A DNA stretch of 5,888 nt. Source: Halomonas sp. (GTDB lineage Bacteria; Pseudomonadota; Gammaproteobacteria; Pseudomonadales; Halomonadaceae). The translations under genes and the position numbers were made by a program. Location of the stretch: contig PWIZ01000104.1 of assembly GCA_003560175.1 (NCBI GenBank), forward strand, positions 1-5,888. The letters are read 5' to 3'. Each line of letters starts with the position of its first letter. Within the stretch, counting starts at the first letter, position 1. This document shows, one piece after another, positions 1-4,986 of the stretch. The notes under the pieces were generated by a model. That model was not told the DNA's origin and did not search any database. It saw only the letters and a program-made list of their open reading frames with translations.

Positions 1-44
1 CAGTGACTTGAGAGTTGCAAGCGCCCCTGGCCTGGCATGAACGA

Positions 45-68
45 CGACGGCGCCCGCGGGCGCCGTCG
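45..68 (-). terminator. Perfect GC-rich palindrome, probable terminator of the universal stress protein gene
   Basis: Bases 45-68 form a perfect inverted repeat: arm 45-54 pairs with 59-68 around a CGCG loop. It begins 23 bases past the stop codon of the minus-strand Usp gene, where an intrinsic terminator belongs. In the minus direction the stem is followed by TCGTTC rather than a clear T run, so termination strength is uncertain. The 13-mer CGGGCGCCGTCGT at the end of this hairpin (minus strand 56-44) also ends the hairpin at 4215-4246 on the plus strand. This supports a terminator role. A protein-binding palindrome is the alternative. Confidence 0.55.
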
Positions 69-91
69 AGATGAATCGAACAGAATAGAAA

Positions 92-535
92 TTAGCGCAC
101 GGTGATCACGGTGCACTCGGCGGCATGGGATACCTTGTGGGAGACGCTGCCGACCACGAAGCCTTGAAGGTCGCTGAGGCCGCGGCTGCCCATGACGATG
201 GCGTCGATGCCGCGCTTGCGCGCCTCGCTGAGGATGGTGCGGGCCGGGTCGCCCTGACCGACAACGGTCTCGATGTTGGTGGCTCCCTGCTCGCGGGCGG
301 CCTCGGCGGCACGGCTGATCACTTGCTTGCCGGCATCCTCGCGCTCTTCGCGGCTGGCCTCGATGGCGATGGCGCCGATGCCCCACACCAGGGTGGTCTC
401 GTGGGCAAGCTCTTCCGGGATATGCAACAGATGGAGGGTGCAAGCCGCTTCCTGACGGGCAAGCTGGCAGGCCACAGATAGCGCCTTCTGGGCGTGCTTG
501 GAACCATCGACGGGAACCAGGATGGAGGTGAACAT
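92..535 (-). CDS. Universal stress protein, ATP-binding UspA-like family
   Basis: This encodes a 147-residue single Usp domain, the usual length for the family. It opens with the typical first strand (MFTSILVPVDGS, with the Asp of the nucleotide pocket). Near the end it carries the ATP-binding signature G-x2-G-x9-G-S (G116, G119, G129, S130), which marks the ATP-binding type of Usp rather than the non-binding UspA type. Such proteins are soluble, usually dimeric, and help cells through starvation, osmotic or oxidative stress; the exact partner is not visible here. The frame is open 21 codons further upstream, but I chose the ATG at 535 because AAGGAG (543-548) sits 7 bases before it and the Usp fold starts there. 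The gene follows ycjF by 100 bases on the same strand. A TeaD-like role (regulating ectoine uptake in halophiles) is possible, but no TRAP transporter gene is visible. Confidence 0.95.
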   Translation of the reverse strand: MFTSILVPVDGSKHAQKALSVACQLARQEAACTLHLLHIPEELAHETTLVWGIGAIAIEASREEREDAGKQVISRAAEAAREQGATNIETVVGQGDPARTILSEARKRGIDAIVMGSRGLSDLQGFVVGSVSHKVSHAAECTVITVR

Positions 536-569
536 GAACGGACTCCTTGTATGAGATGGGATTGATTCG

Positions 570-598
570 AGCCTAGCGGGTTTCGACGCCGAGGTCAT
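570..598 (-). promoter_or_regulatory. Candidate promoter of the universal stress protein gene
   Basis: Read on the minus strand, ATGACC (598-593, four of six matches to the -35 consensus) and TAGGCT (575-570, three of six to the -10) are separated by exactly 17 bases. The predicted start near 563 would give a leader of about 28 bases carrying the AAGGAG site. The -10 context GCTAGGCT resembles the CTAnnCT pattern favoured by the stationary-phase sigma factor, which would suit a stress gene. The match is modest and made by eye only. Confidence 0.3.
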
Positions 599-635
599 GT
601 ATCGTGAGCCCGGGCGTTGCGAAAGTTGGTCTCAC

Positions 636-1685
636 TCAAGCAGTGTGGTCGAGGTCGGCCTCCAGCCGACGCAGCTGCTGCCAGAGCTCGCGACGCAGAT
701 CGCCCAGCCGAGGAAGGCTCTCTTCCGGGAAGGGCATTGGGCGAGTGAGCCGCTGGGTGCGCAGCCCCAGCCGGGCGCTGAGTAGACCGACCCCCATGCC
801 CTGGGCGGCGCGGGTCGAGAGCCGTCCGGCCAGATTCATGGAGAGCATCTGCATGCCGGCATCGCCGGCCATCTCGGTGGCACCGGCAAAGGCCATCTGG
901 TAGAGCACGCTGCGCAGCAGACGGACCCTCCCCGGGTAGCTCAGCTCCAGGCCGTAGAGGCGGCACAGGCGGTCGATCATCGCCAGGCTGCGCCACGCCA
1001 CCAGTGCCATGTCCACCAGGGTGAGCGGGCTAACCGCCACCATGATCGCCGTCTCGCCGGACATCCGTGAAATGAGCCGACTCGCCTCGCGGTCGCGGGG
1101 AGCCAGCAGGTGGTGGTCAAGCAGCAACTGGGTGTCACGGCCGTCGTGATGGGCCTGGCGAGCGGTCAGGAAACCCCGCCAGTGGGGGTGGTCGTCATCC
1201 AGGTCCAGGCAGCGTCGCAGCGATTCGGCGGTGGCGTGGGCCTCCTTGGGGGCTGCCTCGGGAAGTGCGGCGAGGCGTTCGCGAAGCCGGTCGTGGCGGC
1301 GCAGCCGCCTCAGCCGCCACAGCTCGCGGGCCAGCGCCGAGCCGCCCAGCGCAAGGGCCAGCAGCAGCAGCAGGCTCCAGGCGCCGGCCAGCCAGTTGCC
1401 GCCCAGGCTGGCGGCATAGAGGGTGCTGGCGGCCTCCACGGCGCCCAGGCCCAGGGTGCCACTTAAGAGGGTGAGGAGCCCCCAGCGGCGCCGACGTGGC
1501 CGGGCCAGGCTCGCCTCCAGGGCCTGCTCGCCGACTCCCGGCGGTTCGTCGGCCAGGGGGCGGCTGGTCAGCTCGGCGTCGAAGGTCTCGGTGGGTCGCG
1601 GGTCAGGGGAGGAGGCAGAGGCCTCGGCCTCGCCGGGCTCGGCCGAGAAACGTTGACTCGGTCGCGGGTCGCGGGACAGGTTCAT
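636..1685 (-). CDS. ycjF: YcjF, inner-membrane protein (TIGR01620 / DUF697-type), partner of YcjX
   Basis: This 349-residue protein matches E. coli YcjF (about 353 aa) in length and layout. Residues 1-60 are hydrophilic, rich in Pro, Glu and Ser, and probably disordered. An Arg cluster follows (62-67), then two membrane helices at about 68-91 and 97-119, then a second basic stretch (120-138). This predicts a hairpin with both ends in the cytoplasm. The C-terminal part (about 205-335) holds the conserved family core, including VSPLTLVDMALVAWR, a Leu-Tyr-Gly-Leu-Glu-Leu segment, and RLSTRAAQGMGVGLL. The start ATG at 1685 overlaps the ycjX stop as ATGA, so the two are translationally coupled. 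The biochemical role is unproven. In many gammaproteobacteria ycjXF sits beside phage-shock (psp) genes and responds to envelope stress. A run of five CTG codons encodes L105-L109 in the second helix. Confidence 0.95.
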   Translation of the reverse strand: MNLSRDPRPSQRFSAEPGEAEASASSPDPRPTETFDAELTSRPLADEPPGVGEQALEASLARPRRRRWGLLTLLSGTLGLGAVEAASTLYAASLGGNWLAGAWSLLLLLALALGGSALARELWRLRRLRRHDRLRERLAALPEAAPKEAHATAESLRRCLDLDDDHPHWRGFLTARQAHHDGRDTQLLLDHHLLAPRDREASRLISRMSGETAIMVAVSPLTLVDMALVAWRSLAMIDRLCRLYGLELSYPGRVRLLRSVLYQMAFAGATEMAGDAGMQMLSMNLAGRLSTRAAQGMGVGLLSARLGLRTQRLTRPMPFPEESLPRLGDLRRELWQQLRRLEADLDHTA

Positions 1686-3073
1686 TGCAGCTTGTCTCCG
1701 ATCAGCCAGTCCAGGGCCGTATCCATGCGGATATGGGGCAGGGCGCCGCCCTCCAGGGGCAGTGGCCGAAAGCTCGGATAGGAGAAGCCCTGGCGGGTCC
1801 AGAAGGCCGCGTCGGGCAGGCGCTCCGGCACCTCGCCGGGAAACAGCAGCAGCGGTTCACCATCGAGCCCGACGGCGCGCAGGGCCGGAGTGCGCTGGCC
1901 CCGGTGCTCCACTTCTCGGGCTTCGCTGGCGCGGATCGCCGCCAGCGACAGGGCGCGCACCGGCACGCTGGCAAAGCGCAGGTCCTTCAAGGGCTCGGCC
2001 AGTAGCGCTTCGAGCAGAGCCACCAGCCGCGGATGCTGTTCGGGAGTGACATGGTCGGCCTTGGTGGCGGCGATGGCCAGGCGGTCGATACGCGGCGCGA
2101 AGAGCCGCGACAGCAGGCTACGTCTGCCGTAGTCGAAGCTCTGCATCAGGTTGGCCAGCGCCCGTGAAAGGTCCTCGAAGCGCTCTGGGCCGGCATTCAG
2201 CGCGCCGAGCAGATCCACCAGCACGATCTGGCGGTCGAAACGCCGGAAATGGTCGCGGTAGAAGGGCTTCACGATGTGCTGCTGATAGTGGTGGAAGCGC
2301 CGAGCCAGGGTGGCGTAGTTGCTCTCGGGCGGTAGGGCCGCCAGCGTGGCCGGGGCGGCCTCGGACAAGCCGGGCAGCGGGAAGAACTGCAGTACCGGGG
2401 CGCCGGCGAGATCGCCCGGCAGCAGAAAGCGTCCCGGCTGCAGGTCGGCGAACCCCGCCTCCCGGGCCGCGTGCAGCCCCTCGGCATAGCGCTCGGCGAT
2501 CTTTGCCAGCTGGGCCTCGTCGGCGTCGCCGGCGGGGTCCAGGTTGTCCACGGCCGAGTGCCAGGCGGCAAAGTGGGCACGCCGCTGCTCCCCCCCCAGG
2601 GCCTGCTGGCTGTGGCACCAGCTGGCGTAGTCGTGGGCCAGCAGAGGCAGGTCGAGAAGCCACTCTCCCGGGTAGTCGAAGAGGTCCAGGGTCAGCTGGC
2701 GGGTCTCGCCGGCAAGCCAGCCACGCTTCGCCGGCCGGTAGCGCAGCACCAGGCGTAGCTCGCTGATGCCGCGGGTGGGTTCCGGCCAGCGTGGTGGCGT
2801 TTCGGCGAGAGCCGCCATGGCCTGGTCGTAGGGGAAGCGCGGCACGCTCAGGTCCTGCTGACTGACCCGCCGGGCCCCCAGCAGGCGTCCCTGCCGTGCC
2901 GCAGGCAGCAGGTCGAGCCTTGCCTCCAGGCCGGCATGGCGCAGCTGGTTGACCAGGGAGGGAAGAAAGGCCGTCTTGCCAGAACGGGATAGGCCAGTCA
3001 CCGCCAGGCGTAGCTGGCGATCACGGCCGCGCTCGAGGAGGTCCTGAAGTTCGCGAGCCAGCGGCTGGCGCAT
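1682..3073 (-). CDS. ycjX: YcjX, P-loop NTPase of the YcjX/DUF463 family
   Basis: This encodes 463 residues, against about 465 for E. coli YcjX. A canonical Walker A (GLSRSGKT, 27-34) is followed by the family hallmark DYPGEWLLDLP (133-143), the equivalent of the G3 DxxG region, then PGRFLLPGDLAGAPVLQFFP (213-232), a strand with IVLVD (283-287), and a G4-like TKAD (337-340) preceding HVTPEQH. The C-terminal PHIRMD...LIGDKLQ is also family-typical. It is soluble, with no membrane helix, so it presumably works at the membrane through YcjF. The frame stays open for 180 codons upstream, but the ATG at 3073 is supported by GAGGAG (3083-3088, 9-base spacing) and by the fit to the family N terminus. 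It lies 20 bases after the small membrane-protein gene and overlaps ycjF by four bases. The cellular function of the family is unresolved; a GTPase role in envelope stress is the usual suggestion. Confidence 0.96.
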   Translation of the reverse strand: MRQPLARELQDLLERGRDRQLRLAVTGLSRSGKTAFLPSLVNQLRHAGLEARLDLLPAARQGRLLGARRVSQQDLSVPRFPYDQAMAALAETPPRWPEPTRGISELRLVLRYRPAKRGWLAGETRQLTLDLFDYPGEWLLDLPLLAHDYASWCHSQQALGGEQRRAHFAAWHSAVDNLDPAGDADEAQLAKIAERYAEGLHAAREAGFADLQPGRFLLPGDLAGAPVLQFFPLPGLSEAAPATLAALPPESNYATLARRFHHYQQHIVKPFYRDHFRRFDRQIVLVDLLGALNAGPERFEDLSRALANLMQSFDYGRRSLLSRLFAPRIDRLAIAATKADHVTPEQHPRLVALLEALLAEPLKDLRFASVPVRALSLAAIRASEAREVEHRGQRTPALRAVGLDGEPLLLFPGEVPERLPDAAFWTRQGFSYPSFRPLPLEGGALPHIRMDTALDWLIGDKLQ

Positions 3074-3093
3074 GGGCAGAGTCTCCTCGGCGC

Positions 3094-3282
3094 TCAGCGA
3101 GGGCCGGCGAACATGGCGTAGAGCAGCGGAGTCGCGGCGATCAGGAACCCGGCTCCGGCCATCAGGTAGCCGGGCAGTCGATGCCGGGTGCGGTGGGCCA
3201 ATGTCAGGCCGCCGATACAGACCACCATGCCCACCAAATTGAAGGTAAAGGAGGCCATTTCCATAAAGTGCTGGGGCGACAT
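3094..3282 (-). CDS. Small two-helix membrane protein, first gene of the ycjXF operon (function unknown)
   Basis: This encodes 62 residues with two hydrophobic stretches, about 10-29 and 38-58, joined by a short basic loop (HRTRHR, 30-35). The positive-inside rule puts the loop in the cytoplasm and both ends outside. There is no signal-peptidase site, lipobox or catalytic motif. The ATG at 3282 has a strong GAGGAG site (3288-3293, 5-base spacing), and the stop lies 20 bases before ycjX, with the ycjX ribosome site inside that gap. Co-transcription with ycjX and ycjF is therefore very likely. I do not recognise the family. It does not resemble PspB, PspC or PspD as I know them. By position it could be a membrane partner or regulator of the YcjX-YcjF pair, but this is inference from context only. 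Confidence 0.8.
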   Translation of the reverse strand: MSPQHFMEMASFTFNLVGMVVCIGGLTLAHRTRHRLPGYLMAGAGFLIAATPLLYAMFAGPR

Positions 3283-3365
3283 ACGCGCTCCTCAGGTTGC
3301 CGTGTGCTGGAGGGAATGGTATCAGGTGTCGGTGTCTCTCCGCAGGGTCGGTAGGGAGTAAACGT
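3283..3365. promoter_or_regulatory. Divergent control region between the ycjXF operon and the DUF924 gene
   Basis: These 83 bases lie between two divergently read genes and must hold, or lie close to, the starts of both transcripts. They carry both ribosome sites (GAGGAG at 3288-3293 on the minus strand, AGGGAG at 3353-3358 on the plus strand). They also contain a tandem GGTGTC hexamer (3325-3336). A CAGGTTGCC 9-mer at 3293-3301 recurs at 3371-3379. I could not find a convincing minus-strand promoter for the ycjXF operon here; it may lie further upstream, inside the DUF924 coding region. Confidence 0.5.
3297..3325 (+). promoter_or_regulatory. Candidate sigma-70-type promoter for the DUF924-GlsB pair
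   Basis: TTGCCG (3297-3302, four of six matches to the -35 consensus) and TATCAG (3320-3325, four of six to the -10) are spaced by 17 bases. Transcription would start near 3332 and leave a leader of about 34 bases that includes the AGGGAG ribosome site. This was recognised by eye and not tested against background. Confidence 0.4.
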
Positions 3366-3917
3366 ATGGCCAGGTTGCCTGATGCCGAGGCGGTGATCCG
3401 TTTCTGGTTTGACGAATTGAAGCCAGCCAAGTGGTTTCGTAAAGATCCCGAGCTGGATGCCGATGTCTCGGCGCGCTTTGGTGAACTGCTCGAAGCCGCC
3501 GGGCGCGGCGAGCTATGGTCGTGGCGGCTCTCGGCGAGGGGGCGGTTGGCGGAGGTGATCGTGCTTGACCAGTTCTCGCGAAATATCCACCGGGAGACGC
3601 CGTTGGCCTTCACCCGAGACCCGGTGGCGCTGGTACTGGCTCAGGAGGCGGTGGCCAGCGGCATCGATCACCACCTGGAGGTGCCGTGGCGCGCCTTCCT
3701 CTACATGCCCTGGATGCACAGCGAGTCTCTGGCGATTCACGACGAGGCGCTGGGGCTCTTCGACCAGCCGGGGCTTGAGGAGCAGCTGCGCCATGAGCAT
3801 CGCCACCGCGACATCATTCTGCGTTTCGGCCGCTATCCGCACCGCAATGCCATACTGGGTCGCCCCTCCACCCCGGAGGAGCTGACTTTTCTCGAACAGC
3901 CGGGATCATCGTTCTGA
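3366..3917 (+). CDS. DUF924 family protein
   Basis: This 183-residue soluble protein carries the full set of DUF924 (PF06041) landmarks in order: FWFDEL near the start (13-18), WFRKD (23-27), a GRGELWSW segment, LDQFSRNIHR (67-76), the YMPWMHSES block (113-121), and a C-terminal RFGRYPHRNAILGRPSTPEEL (153-173). The fold is all-helical and TPR-like; no enzyme activity is established for the family. The open frame begins at 3297, but the ATG at 3366 is preferred because AGGGAG (3353-3358) lies 7 bases upstream and family homology begins just after it. The gene is divergent from the ycjXF operon and is followed after 36 bases by the GlsB-type gene, so the two are probably co-transcribed. Length and motifs look intact. 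Confidence 0.93.
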   Translation: MARLPDAEAVIRFWFDELKPAKWFRKDPELDADVSARFGELLEAAGRGELWSWRLSARGRLAEVIVLDQFSRNIHRETPLAFTRDPVALVLAQEAVASGIDHHLEVPWRAFLYMPWMHSESLAIHDEALGLFDQPGLEEQLRHEHRHRDIILRFGRYPHRNAILGRPSTPEELTFLEQPGSSF

Positions 3918-3953
3918 GTGGCTCGGCGCCATAGCACCGACAAGGAGAGTGAG

Positions 3954-4196
3954 ATGGGACTGATTGCCTGGTTGATTATCGGCGGGTTGGCAGGCTGGAT
4001 CGCCGGCCATATCATGCGCGGGGGCGGCTTCGGCATCCTCGGCAACATCGGCGTCGGCGTGGTGGGCGCGGTGATCGGCGGCTTCCTGTTCAGCCTGCTG
4101 GGGCTGCAGGCCGGCGGCTTCGTCGGCTCGCTGGTGACCGCCATCATCGGCGCCGTGGTGCTGCTCTGGGTGATCACGAAGGTCAGGCAGGCGTAG
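3954..4196 (+). CDS. GlsB/YeaQ/YmgE family stress-response membrane protein
   Basis: This encodes 80 residues, the standard size for this family (E. coli YeaQ is about 82). It is Gly-rich and almost entirely hydrophobic, with three membrane helices at roughly 2-20, 30-49 and 55-75. The conserved first half, IIGGLAGWIAGHIMRGGGFG (8-27), is followed by NIGVGVVGAVIGGFL (31-45). This is the transglycosylase-associated family (PF04226); despite the name, no enzyme activity is shown, and members are membrane proteins often induced by stress. The start at 3954 is set by AAGGAG (3942-3947) at 6 bases; an in-frame GTG at 3918 is less likely because it precedes this site. It is the second gene after DUF924 and is closed by a strong hairpin. 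The specific role in this organism is unknown. Confidence 0.93.
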   Translation: MGLIAWLIIGGLAGWIAGHIMRGGGFGILGNIGVGVVGAVIGGFLFSLLGLQAGGFVGSLVTAIIGAVVLLWVITKVRQA

Positions 4197-4214
4197 CCGG
4201 CACGACCCTGTGCT

Positions 4215-4252
4215 CGGCGCCCGGCCCCGGCCCCGGCCGGGCGCCGTCGTTT
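4215..4252 (+). terminator. Intrinsic terminator after the GlsB-type gene
   Basis: A 12-base-pair perfect GC stem (4215-4226 with 4235-4246) encloses an 8-base loop and is followed by TCGTTT. It starts 19 bases after the GlsB-type stop codon. The minus-strand gene ending at 4263 points into the same hairpin, so it may act in both directions, although the minus side has no T run. Confidence 0.8.
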
Positions 4253-4262
4253 CCGGCAGGAC

Positions 4263-4868
4263 TCAGTGGCCAGGCGCCCGTGGCAGGATGCGTCGGTAGC
4301 GATCCAGGGCGCGGTCGAGCCAGGCGCCGCTGAGCTGCACCTCTTCGCGGCGGGCGGGTACCTTCAGCGACAGCAGGAAAACGCCGGGGGGCGATGCGTT
4401 GCCGGTCGTCAGTCGCCGGCTCAGGGCATCGGGCAGGTGCTGTGGTCGCCGCCAGGTGAGGCGCAGAGCCCGCTGGTCGATCAGGTATTGCAGGCGAGCA
4501 GTATCCTTGAGCACCGACGCGGCACCAAAGGCCAGCCCCCGAGAGAGACTCTCCAGGGTGCGATAGGCGGGGGCGCCGGCGGCCCGGCAGGCATGATCGC
4601 CTTCCACGAAGCAGCCTTCGCGCTCCTCCGGGGCCGTGGGCCAGCGGCCGCCGGCGAGGCGCGCCGGGGTGGCGGGGTAGGCCAGGGTGATGGCCATCGC
4701 GGGGGTGCCATCGGCCAGCGTCGTGTCGCCATCGGCGATCACTCCGTGGCGCAGCTCGTCGCGCAACCAGCGATAGTCGCAGGCCTGCTGGACGGTGGCC
4801 TGGGCATCCTTGAGGGAATGGCTAGCGCCCTGCAGGGAGCGCAGCAGGGAAAGGGTTCGCAGAATCAC
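4263..4868 (-). CDS. Hypothetical protein of 201 residues, family not recognised
   Basis: This reads as a soluble protein with no membrane helix or signal peptide. The coding case rests on GC-rich third positions, a GTG start at 4868 with AGAGG (4876-4880) 7 bases upstream, and a single-gene setting between two terminators. An amphipathic, Leu/Gln/Ser-rich N terminus (about 1-30) is followed by YRWLRDELRHGVIADGD (32-48), a likely beta segment TPAMAITLAYP (55-65), a middle region with two nearby cysteines (C86, C94), and a C-terminal half with GVFLLSLKVP (162-171) and a basic tail (DRYRRILPRAP). Cysteines spaced eight apart with an intervening His are not enough to call a metal site. I do not recognise any family and assign no function. 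A 232-codon open frame on the opposite strand covers the same region and is judged a shadow. Confidence 0.75.
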   Translation of the reverse strand: MILRTLSLLRSLQGASHSLKDAQATVQQACDYRWLRDELRHGVIADGDTTLADGTPAMAITLAYPATPARLAGGRWPTAPEEREGCFVEGDHACRAAGAPAYRTLESLSRGLAFGAASVLKDTARLQYLIDQRALRLTWRRPQHLPDALSRRLTTGNASPPGVFLLSLKVPARREEVQLSGAWLDRALDRYRRILPRAPGH

Positions 4869-4894
4869 GCTCTTGCCTCTCGTTTGACGCCATC

Positions 4895-4923
4895 ATCTTC
4901 CCGGCTGACCGGCCTGATGGCAA
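4895..4923 (-). promoter_or_regulatory. Weak candidate promoter of the 201-residue hypothetical gene
   Basis: On the minus strand TTGCCA (4923-4918, five of six matches to the -35 consensus) is followed after 17 bases by GAAGAT (4900-4895, three of six to the -10). The overlapping GATGAT (4897-4892) is a better -10 hexamer but leaves a 20-base spacer. The site lies just beyond the gabT terminator, where an independent promoter would be expected. Confidence 0.25.
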
Positions 4924-4936
4924 GGCCTCCAACGAG

Positions 4937-4963
4937 CACCGCCCGGCACTTGGCCGGGCGGTG
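4937..4963 (-). terminator. Intrinsic terminator of gabT
   Basis: An 11-base-pair perfect stem (4937-4947 with 4953-4963) with a 5-base loop begins 23 bases past the gabT stop in its direction of reading. In the minus direction it is followed by CTCGTTGG, a poor T run. This isolates gabT from the hypothetical gene downstream on the same strand. Confidence 0.75.
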
Positions 4964-4986
4964 AGGTCCTGGACGCGAGGCGTCAA

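Noticed and set aside
125..481. Plus-strand open frame opposite the universal stress protein gene
   Set aside because: The Usp protein on the minus strand is unmistakable, and the plus-strand product is a composition-driven mirror frame.
536..598. 21-residue N-terminal extension of the universal stress protein
   Set aside because: It would precede the AAGGAG site and overlap the candidate promoter, and Usp domains begin at the MFTSILVPVDGS segment.
1110..1466. Plus-strand open frame with a poly-Gln stretch
   Set aside because: The Gln run is the CAG repeat read on the wrong strand. On the real strand it encodes leucines in a YcjF membrane helix.
3074..3613. A 180-codon in-frame extension upstream of ycjX
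   Set aside because: It runs across the small membrane-protein gene, the divergent control region and the antisense of DUF924. Its sequence has no relation to YcjX, whose normal length and ribosome site fit the ATG at 3073. The openness is a GC-rich artefact.
4215..4246. A mobile-element terminal repeat or attachment site suggested by the long GC inverted repeat
   Set aside because: There is no transposase, target duplication or foreign base composition nearby, and its position right after a stop codon with a following TCGTTT fits a terminator.
4266..4964. A 232-codon plus-strand open frame opposite the hypothetical gene
   Set aside because: It is low-complexity (Gly, Ala, Gln and Arg), extends into the gabT terminator hairpin, and has no good ribosome site. 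The minus-strand frame has GC-rich third positions and a proper start.
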